NCBI GenBank assembly: GCA_027620395.1
Contig: JAQBZY010000166.1
Coordinates: 1 to 5,020, forward strand
DNA: 5,020 nt
Direction: 5' to 3'
From: Pseudomonadota bacterium
Lineage (GTDB): Bacteria > Pseudomonadota > Alphaproteobacteria > Rhodospirillales > Casp-alpha2
Below are positions 1 to 5,020 of the stretch, piece by piece (the stretch's first letter is position 1; each line of letters begins with the position of its first letter). The notes beneath the pieces are model-generated. The model was not told where the DNA came from and made no database searches. It saw only the letters and a list, made by a program, of their open reading frames with translations. Made by a program: the position numbers and the translations under genes.

Positions 1-1
1 G

Positions 2-1399
2 GTGCAGAAAGTCGGCACCAAGGAGACCGTCCTCGGGGCCCAAATGCTGCGCCAGATGAGCCGAGACGATGCTTGGTACGCTGTCGGCATTTTGCTTTTG
101 ATCAGTGTCTTGGGTGATTTTTCGATCGGCCAGTACAGCCATTTCAGCGATCCGATTTTGGAATTCATCATTTACGCCGGCATGGTGATCGCCGTCGGAT
201 GGAAAGCCGAACGCAATGTCGAGCGCGTCGGCCGCATCTTCATGGATCGGCTGACCGAGGCCAATGCCATGATCCTCGACAAGATGCGCGAGATTCCAGG
301 CCTCGAGGACGCTGACGAGGTGATCCGCCGCCGTGCCGACGAGGTCGAGAACGAGGGCCGCAAGCTCAACGAAATCGATACCCTGATCGAGGCCATTGGC
401 ATGATCATCGCTAATCTCAGGCGTTTCATCAGCCGCCGGGCGTTCCTGGAAGCCAAGGGCGAACGAGTGATCCCGACCCGCTCGCCGGTGGCCTTGATGT
501 TCACCGACGTCGCCGGGTTCAAGGATTTGACCAGCAGCCTCGACAAGGACGTTCTGCCGGTTCTCAAAACCTACCTCGGCGAGATGAACCGTGGTGTCGT
601 CCAGTACGGCGGCGACATCGACAAATTCCTGGGCGACGGCATCTTTGCCTACTTCCATGACAGCGAGACCCCCGAGATCAGCGTCAACGCCGCCTTCGAC
701 GCCGCCGTCCACATGCGTAAGGCGAGCGAAACGCTGGTGCTTGGGGAAGGCGCGCTGGCCGGCTTGGCGGCTAGGAACCACAAGCTTGCCGAGGGGGCCA
801 GTTTCGACACCCGCTTCGGTCTGCATTGGGGGGTGGTGGTGGCCGGTCCAGTCGGCGACGACGAGCGGGCCGATTCGACCCTGATCGGCGACAACGTCAA
901 TTTGGCGGCCAGGATCGAAGGTCTCAACCACGTTTACGGCACGCATATTCTGGTCAGCCACGATTTTCGGGAGCGGCTATCGGGCGACCGCCGGGTGCTG
1001 TGCCGGCGGATCGACCGGATTCTGATCCCTGAGCGCCCGGATCAGCCGCAGGATCTCTATGCCGTCGATATCAAGCCGATGCCGGTCTCGTTCCTGTTGG
1101 CCTTCGATAAGGCGATCGCTAATTATCTTTATGGCGACTGGGGCAAGGCCCAGGCCGGCTTCATTGTTGCCGCCCGTGTGCTTGCCGACGCAGCCCTGCC
1201 GCCGGATCCGGCGACCCAGACCATGCTGGCCCGGATCGAGGGGATCAACGGTTTCTGGCGGAAGGCAGTGGCACATCTCAGTGTCCGCGTTCCCGAACAG
1301 ATTGCCGAGCAGACAGCGGCGGCGTTGGCGGCCCGGCTCAGCGGCGAAACCTGGCTACCGCCGCACGAATGGCGTGGCTATTGGCGGATCGAGGAATGA
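2..1399 (+). CDS. Membrane-anchored class III adenylate cyclase
   Basis: Predicted to convert ATP to cAMP and pyrophosphate at the cytoplasmic face of the inner membrane. Residues are counted from the GTG at 2. Two hydrophobic helices lie at about 24-43 and 51-67, followed by a charged, helix-rich linker (about 70-150) that may form a coiled coil for dimerisation. The catalytic domain spans about 162-355. The metal-binding aspartates are D169 in FTDVAGF and D212 in KFLGDG. K208 sits four residues before D212 and T293 seven before N300, the Lys/Thr pair expected of ATP-specific bacterial cyclases. N300 and R304 in GDNVNLAARIE are the transition-state pair. The domain therefore looks active. 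A C-terminal tail of about 105 residues (LLAFDKAIANYLYGDWGKAQ) looks helical, like a single TPR-type hairpin. There is no HAMP, CHASE or GAF domain. The start is unsure: the frame is open to the window edge, so GTG at 2 may be internal, and ATG at 44 would give 451 residues that keep both helices. The class is near certain; the signal sensed is unknown. Confidence 0.93.
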   Translation: MQKVGTKETVLGAQMLRQMSRDDAWYAVGILLLISVLGDFSIGQYSHFSDPILEFIIYAGMVIAVGWKAERNVERVGRIFMDRLTEANAMILDKMREIPGLEDADEVIRRRADEVENEGRKLNEIDTLIEAIGMIIANLRRFISRRAFLEAKGERVIPTRSPVALMFTDVAGFKDLTSSLDKDVLPVLKTYLGEMNRGVVQYGGDIDKFLGDGIFAYFHDSETPEISVNAAFDAAVHMRKASETLVLGEGALAGLAARNHKLAEGASFDTRFGLHWGVVVAGPVGDDERADSTLIGDNVNLAARIEGLNHVYGTHILVSHDFRERLSGDRRVLCRRIDRILIPERPDQPQDLYAVDIKPMPVSFLLAFDKAIANYLYGDWGKAQAGFIVAARVLADAALPPDPATQTMLARIEGINGFWRKAVAHLSVRVPEQIAEQTAAALAARLSGETWLPPHEWRGYWRIEE

Positions 1400-1402
1400 C
1401 GA

Positions 1403-1873
1403 CTAGCCCCTTGCCCGGGGCCGACCAGCGTCTGCGCCAATCCCTTCAGGAACGGTTTTTTGGCCGGAGTCCTCGGCAAAGGTCGAGCGAAGCTGTGCCG
1501 CCCATTTGCCGTCGATGCGGGCGATGACCCAAAGCGATCTGAAGCGCGTCAGCAATTGGTCGTTTTCGCCAAACCGTCCGACCTGAACGTCGAGATGGAT
1601 CTTGTCGGCGCCGGCCTGAACGACCCGAATATCCTCGAAGGTGGAATGATGCCAATCGCCGCCGGCCCGGGCCTTGAAGTCGGTGAAGTAATCGTCCGGC
1701 GTCTCCCAGATTTTCATTCGGCCGCCGGAAAGCCGGAAATGCGGGAAATGCAAGGTTTCCGCGAAGGCCTTCTCGTCCCGTGCGTTGAGGGCCGAGATAT
1801 TGGCCGCCATCACGGCAAGAGCTGCCTGGACGCTGTCTTTGCATGGGTCGCCGGTTTGGGTGTCGGATGGCAT
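1403..1873 (-). CDS. NTF2/SnoaL-like small protein, function unknown
   Basis: A 156-residue protein with the layout of the NTF2-like (SnoaL-type) cone fold. A helical N-terminal part (about 14-44, with ALNARDEKAFAETLHFP) is followed by short strands (FRLSGGRMKIW), a helix (about 58-69), and long C-terminal strands containing HHSTFEDIRVV, KIHLDVQVGRF, FRSLWVIARIDGKWAAQ and a closing RSTFAE. The pattern 'IDGKWAAQLRSTF' is typical of the last strand pair in this superfamily. The fold covers both enzymes (isomerases, cyclases, dehydratases) and plain ligand-binding proteins, and no catalytic set can be named here, so no reaction is assigned. There is no signal peptide or membrane segment, so it is probably cytoplasmic. 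The final 20 or so residues (after EDSGQKT) are low-complexity and probably disordered. The ATG at 1873 is chosen because it starts just before the first helix and is preceded by a weak purine-rich GAAG stretch. The gene converges on the cyclase with 3 bases between stop codons, and no partner gene lies beside it on its own strand. Confidence 0.82.
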   Translation of the reverse strand: MPSDTQTGDPCKDSVQAALAVMAANISALNARDEKAFAETLHFPHFRLSGGRMKIWETPDDYFTDFKARAGGDWHHSTFEDIRVVQAGADKIHLDVQVGRFGENDQLLTRFRSLWVIARIDGKWAAQLRSTFAEDSGQKTVPEGIGADAGRPRARG

Positions 1874-2011
1874 GATCTTCGCCGGTATGCCTCTGCGTTT
1901 CGCCGGTGCGAGCGTGACAGCCGGAACTTCAGCCCGTCAGGCGGCATGGCCTCGGACGCGGCGGCGGCCCAAGGTTAAGTGCCGGAAATCGCTACCGCCC
2001 TGCCAGATGAC

Positions 2012-2040
2012 TTGACGCGGCCCGGGCATTTCCCTAAAAC
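2012..2040 (+). promoter_or_regulatory. Probable sigma70-type promoter for rpmB
   Basis: TTGACG (2012-2017, five of six matches to the -35 consensus) is followed by a 17-base spacer and TAAAAC (2035-2040, four of six matches to the -10 consensus). Transcription would start near 2047, giving a leader of about 80 bases before the rpmB ATG at 2129. It is the best promoter-like pair in the 255-base gap between the divergent NTF2-like gene and rpmB. No comparably good pair was seen for the - strand gene. The gap holds no other gene that can be supported. Confidence 0.55.
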
Positions 2041-2050
2041 ACGCGGCCAA

Positions 2051-2066
2051 CGGGCGTTTGCGCCCG
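2051..2066 (+). other. Hairpin at the predicted 5' end of the rpmB mRNA
   Basis: CGGGCG (2051-2056), loop TTTG, CGCCCG (2061-2066): a perfect six-pair, all-GC stem with a four-base loop. If the promoter at 2012-2040 is right, the stem begins about four bases into the transcript. No T-run follows, so it is not an intrinsic terminator. A 5'-terminal hairpin of this sort is known to slow decay of some bacterial mRNAs; that role here is inference. It could also be chance in GC-rich sequence. Confidence 0.45.
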
Positions 2067-2116
2067 AAGCGGTTTGTACAAGCGGCGCCAAGGGCCTTTG
2101 GACCTGAGCGCTCAAC

Positions 2117-2121
2117 GAGGA
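2117..2121 (+). promoter_or_regulatory. Ribosome binding site of rpmB
   Basis: GAGGA lies seven bases before the ATG at 2129. It is a good Shine-Dalgarno match and fixes the rpmB start. Confidence 0.75.
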
Positions 2122-2128
2122 CAAGACC

Positions 2129-2419
2129 ATGACGAGACGCTGCGAATTGACGGGCCGCACGGTCCAAACCGGCAATAATGTCAGCCACGCCAACAACAAG
2201 ACCCGGCGCCGGTTTCTGCCGAATTTGCAGGAATCCTCGATCTGGAGCGAATCGCTCGGCACCGCGGTCCGCTTCCGGGTGTCGACCCAAGGGCTCCGCA
2301 CCATCGAGCACAACGGCGGCCTCGACGCCTATCTGCTGTCGATGCCCGACCGCAAGCTCGGCCTTGAAGCGATGAAGGTGAAGCGCCGCATCAAGCGGGT
2401 CCAAGCCAAGGCCGGCTGA
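2129..2419 (+). CDS. rpmB: 50S ribosomal protein L28 (bL28)
   Basis: Structural protein of the large ribosomal subunit. The 96-residue product opens with [34 protein letters not shown], which matches the bL28 signature: a cysteine before TG, then [20 protein letters not shown] with its run of basic residues. The middle part, [26 protein letters not shown], corresponds to the conserved V(S)xxGLRTI(D/E)xxGGLDxYL segment. The C-terminus ([25 protein letters not shown]) is longer than in E. coli L28 (about 78 residues), as is usual in Alphaproteobacteria. The protein is complete and strongly basic. It has only the first cysteine, so it lacks the zinc-binding set found in some L28 paralogues. The start is supported by the GAGGA site. 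The gene stands alone: its own promoter precedes it and a hairpin terminator follows 26 bases after the stop. rpmG, its partner in many bacteria, is not next to it. Confidence 0.98.
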   Translation: MTRRCELTGRTVQTGNNVSHANNKTRRRFLPNLQESSIWSESLGTAVRFRVSTQGLRTIEHNGGLDAYLLSMPDRKLGLEAMKVKRRIKRVQAKAG

Positions 2420-2444
2420 CGGCACCGCCGCCAAAATTTCGAAA

Positions 2445-2473
2445 GGCCCGCCTCGGCGGGCTATTTTCGTTTT
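2445..2473. terminator. Intrinsic terminator between convergent rpmB and permease gene
   Basis: GCCCGC (2446-2451), loop CTCG, GCGGGC (2456-2461) forms a six-pair GC stem, with one extra G-T pair outside it. On the + strand it is followed by TATTTTCGTTTT, a good T-tract, so it should end rpmB transcription. On the - strand the bases after the stem read CTTTCGAAATTTT, a weaker but usable T-rich tail. The same hairpin may therefore also end the permease transcript, whose stop lies 12 bases before the stem. The + strand function is well supported; the - strand function is less certain. Confidence 0.85.
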
Positions 2474-4002
2474 CAGGGAGTCTCGATGTCGCGGCCGGCT
2501 TGGTTACGGCGGTGCGTCAGCCGGTGCAGCAGATGAAACGGAAATTCTGCGGCGGCGCGCAAGCCTGCGATCGACGACATGGTCCGGATGGTGCGCCGGG
2601 TGTCGCTGAACAATTCCTTGATCACGGCGCGCTGGTCGAAGACGCCGGATTCGTTCACTTGCGCCAGGCGATGCAGCGAATACAGCCCGATCAGCGCCGC
2701 CAGCACGAAATAGAAATCCCAATGCTCCAGTTGCATCGATTCGAACACCGTTTGCTGCTTGTTGCTTTCCCAACTGAACATCAAGGACAGCTTCTGCTTG
2801 GCGAAGAAGTCGGCGCACAGCCCGCCAATCATCGGTGCCGAGCCGGCGGCCATGGAATTGACCAGGCTCGACGACGCCAGGAACCCGGTTGCGTTGCCCT
2901 TCGGCGCCAGCTTCATGGCGATGTTGATGGTCGCGATCGAGACGCCCGCCGTGGCGAACCCGGTCAGCACGTGCACGGCGCCTAGGATCGCGAACACGGC
3001 CCAGCGTTCGTGTACCGCTGTCGTGAAAATCCAGGCGAAGGTGCAGGCGACGAACAGCGGCGCCGCGACGGCAAGGACGGCCTTGTTGGAGAATCTGTCG
3101 GCGATCCGGCCAAACGATTGCAGGACCAGGATATTGGCCAACTGGCTGCACATGGCGAGCACGGTGACCGGGAACAGATCGATCCCCAGACGGGTCAGCA
3201 TGTGCACTGTGAAGAATGGTGCCGCCAGATTTGCCGCGAAGTGCCACGACGCTAGGAAGATCATCAGTTTGCGGAAATTCTCGTCCTTGAACGGCGCGGC
3301 CAACCGTTCGGTAAGATTCAGCGGACCATCGGATGGCGGCATCCGGGGTTCCGCCATGCCGGTCAAGGTGTAAATGCCGACAATGCCGGCCAAGAAAGAG
3401 CAGATGAAGATCACCGCGTAGGCGTAACGGATCGGCCTGTCGAACCATTGCGGCCAATGATCGATGAAGCCGGCGGCAAGCAGGCTGACCAGCATGCCCA
3501 TGGCCAACATGTAGGTCAGTCGGCGACCGACGAATCTGCCGCGCTCTTCGTCCGAGATTAAATCCCGAACCCATGGATTCCAACTGGCGCCGACGATGGC
3601 GCCGAAGCCGTAGCGGATGGCGATACCGACGAACAATAGTGGCAGTGCCACATTCGGGTCGCCGATGAAGGCGGCGACGGGCAGGAACAAAAGCCCGAGA
3701 CGCCCGAAAGTCGCGGCGACGACACAGACCAGGCGGCGGTTGCGCACCCGCTCGGCGATATAGACGCCGCCCAACTGGCAGACCGCGGCCATGTGCGGCA
3801 CGGCGGCGAGAAGACCGATATAAGCGTTACTGGCACCGAAATTGAGCGCCAACGCCGTCAGAAAGGTGCCGATGGCGAGCGTTTCCATGACCTGTGAGGC
3901 GACGCCGTTACGCAGCAGCCAGCGTTTACTCTGTTCGTAAAGCTCACCCTCGACGGTGTCGACGGGTTGCAGGCGTTGGGCGATGCGGGACGCGAAAAAC
4001 AT
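2473..4002 (-). CDS. Major facilitator superfamily permease, substrate unknown
   Basis: A 509-residue inner-membrane transporter. Twelve hydrophobic segments can be placed at about 33-54, 58-82, 91-112, 118-140, 163-180, 193-214, 245-267, 274-296, 307-328, 333-357, 372-396 and 427-446, with the usual central cytoplasmic loop (about 215-244) between two six-helix halves. MFS motif A is seen in both halves: GVYIAERVRNRR at 79-90 in the loop between helices 2 and 3 (Glu in place of the usual Asp), and GRIADRFSNK at 298-307 between helices 8 and 9. A polar stretch after helix 4 (WNPWVRDLISDEERGRFVGRR, 141-161) is typical of a poorly characterised MFS subgroup. About 32 residues precede helix 1. 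After helix 12, about 60 residues rich in Arg and His form an unusually long cytoplasmic tail. The ATG at 4002 is the only usual start in the open frame before an upstream stop at 4039-4041, but it lacks a clear Shine-Dalgarno site. Neighbours give no hint of substrate; sugars, drugs and metabolites all remain possible. Confidence 0.93.
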   Translation of the reverse strand: MFFASRIAQRLQPVDTVEGELYEQSKRWLLRNGVASQVMETLAIGTFLTALALNFGASNAYIGLLAAVPHMAAVCQLGGVYIAERVRNRRLVCVVAATFGRLGLLFLPVAAFIGDPNVALPLLFVGIAIRYGFGAIVGASWNPWVRDLISDEERGRFVGRRLTYMLAMGMLVSLLAAGFIDHWPQWFDRPIRYAYAVIFICSFLAGIVGIYTLTGMAEPRMPPSDGPLNLTERLAAPFKDENFRKLMIFLASWHFAANLAAPFFTVHMLTRLGIDLFPVTVLAMCSQLANILVLQSFGRIADRFSNKAVLAVAAPLFVACTFAWIFTTAVHERWAVFAILGAVHVLTGFATAGVSIATINIAMKLAPKGNATGFLASSSLVNSMAAGSAPMIGGLCADFFAKQKLSLMFSWESNKQQTVFESMQLEHWDFYFVLAALIGLYSLHRLAQVNESGVFDQRAVIKELFSDTRRTIRTMSSIAGLRAAAEFPFHLLHRLTHRRNQAGRDIETP

Positions 4003-4040
4003 GCGAACGGGAACCGATTGGCTGGATGTTTCCTGGACTC

Positions 4041-4069
4041 AGATTACGAAACCGCTTGCGGACCGCAAG
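4041..4069 (-). promoter_or_regulatory. Palindrome and weak promoter-like bases before the permease gene
   Basis: CTTGCGG (4055-4061), one central A, CCGCAAG (4063-4069) is a perfect 15-base palindrome with its near edge 53 bases upstream of the permease ATG. On the - strand a poor promoter-like pair overlaps it: TTGCGG (4063-4068) and TAATCT (4041-4046), 16 bases apart, each matching only three of six consensus bases. The arrangement would suit an operator covering a -35 site, but it could equally be a small RNA hairpin or chance. No regulator gene is present in the window. Confidence 0.3.
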
Positions 4070-4100
4070 GAAAAGCTACGCCGCGGCAAAGGTCGCCGCA

Positions 4101-4130
4101 ATGGACCCCGGATCAAGTCCGGGGTGACGG
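4101..4130. repeat. REP-like palindromic unit 1
   Basis: ATGG, then ACCCCGGA (4105-4112), loop TCAAG, TCCGGGGT (4118-4125), then GACGG. The stem is eight perfect pairs. Sequences of this kind, with the CCCCGGATCAAGTCCGGGG core, are familiar as dispersed non-coding repeats in many alphaproteobacterial genomes. Its copy number in this genome cannot be seen from one window. No T-run follows on either strand. Confidence 0.7.
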
Positions 4131-4150
4131 GTAGAGGTCAATGCGACTGC

Positions 4151-4174
4151 CCCGGGCTCGCTCGACCCGGGCTC
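4151..4174. repeat. GC-rich inverted/direct repeat, possible degenerate unit 2
   Basis: CCCGGG at 4151-4156 can pair with CCCGGG at 4166-4171 over a nine-base loop (CTCGCTCGA). The nine bases CCCGGGCTC also occur as a direct repeat (4151-4159 and 4166-4174). It lacks the ATGG and GACGG flanks of the units on either side, so it may be a decayed copy or simple GC-rich repetition. Confidence 0.4.
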
Positions 4175-4200
4175 ACCTGGACTATTCTAAAGTACACTCT

Positions 4201-4251
4201 CCGGACGGCCATGGATTCCTGGACGGCCTGATGAACCGTCCGGAATGACGG
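4201..4251. repeat. REP-like palindromic unit 3, abutting the enolase stop
   Basis: The unit proper runs from ATGG at 4211 to GACGG at 4251. ATTCC (4215-4219) and GGACGG (4221-4226) pair with CCGTCC (4236-4241) and GGAAT (4242-4246), giving eleven pairs with a single bulged T at 4220 and a nine-base loop. Upstream, CCGGACGG (4201-4208) is a second sequence able to pair with CCGTCCGG (4236-4243). GGACGGCC also occurs twice (4203-4210 and 4221-4228). The unit ends six bases from the enolase stop codon, so its hairpin would be at the 3' end of the eno message. It has no T-run, so it is not a standard intrinsic terminator; protection of the mRNA 3' end is possible but not shown. Confidence 0.6.
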
Positions 4252-4257
4252 AAAGGG

Positions 4258-5020
<763 letters not shown>

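Noticed and set aside
1406..1421. Terminator for the cyclase gene (GCCCC/GGGGC hairpin)
   Set aside because: The stem has only five pairs, no T-run follows, and it lies inside the coding end of the convergent gene.
1460..1978. 172-codon + strand frame opposite the NTF2-like gene
   Set aside because: It runs antisense to a gene with clear fold-level motifs, and its product has no recognisable pattern or good ribosome binding site.
1874..2011. Promoter for the NTF2-like gene on the - strand
   Set aside because: The - strand of this stretch was read for -35/-10 pairs and only scattered poor matches were seen, so none is reported.
1937..2434. 165-codon reading frame antisense to rpmB
   Set aside because: It lies opposite a certain ribosomal protein gene and its promoter. 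The frame is open because of GC-rich codon bias, and the product resembles nothing known.
2504..3583. 359-codon frame inside the permease on the same strand
   Set aside because: It is a shifted frame of the permease, rich in Arg and His with no hydrophobic segments, as expected of out-of-frame GC-rich coding sequence.
3956..4231. Possible 91-codon gene on the + strand across the permease-enolase gap
   Set aside because: It overlaps the permease start antisense and otherwise translates the palindromic repeats (NGPRIKSGVTG comes directly from unit 1). It has no ribosome binding site and no family resemblance.

Overview
The window looks like an ordinary chromosomal housekeeping stretch from a GC-rich alphaproteobacterium, possibly of the Rhodospirillales type. 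This placement is an inference. It rests on the GC-rich codon use, the roughly 96-residue L28 with an extended basic C-terminus, the '[16 protein letters not shown]' form of enolase, and palindromes of the 'CCCCGGATCAAGTCCGGGG' type that are common between alphaproteobacterial genes. No mobile element, CRISPR array, tRNA, rRNA or phage gene was seen, and I found no convincing new multi-gene system.

Layout from left to right. (1) A membrane-anchored class III adenylate cyclase on the + strand (2-1399); its start is uncertain because it lies at the window edge. (2) Converging on it with only 3 bases between, a small NTF2/SnoaL-like protein of unknown function on the - strand (1403-1873). (3) A 255-base divergent gap with a plausible sigma70-type promoter, a hairpin near the expected 5' end of the transcript and a clear ribosome binding site, all serving rpmB (ribosomal protein bL28, 2129-2419, +). 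(4) A hairpin terminator in the 53-base gap between rpmB and the convergent next gene. (5) A 12-helix major facilitator superfamily permease on the - strand (2473-4002). (6) A 255-base non-coding gap with a 15-base palindrome near the permease start and a cluster of REP-like inverted repeats. (7) The C-terminal 60% or so of enolase on the - strand (4258 to the window end; the N-terminus lies outside).

The genes do not form a visible pathway. The cyclase would make the second messenger cAMP at the inner membrane, L28 belongs to the 50S ribosomal subunit, enolase is glycolytic, and the permease has no recognisable substrate. Each seems to be its own transcription unit. The most informative non-coding signal is the repeat cluster next to the end of enolase: two units share the same flanks but have different stems, with paired base changes that keep the hairpin.
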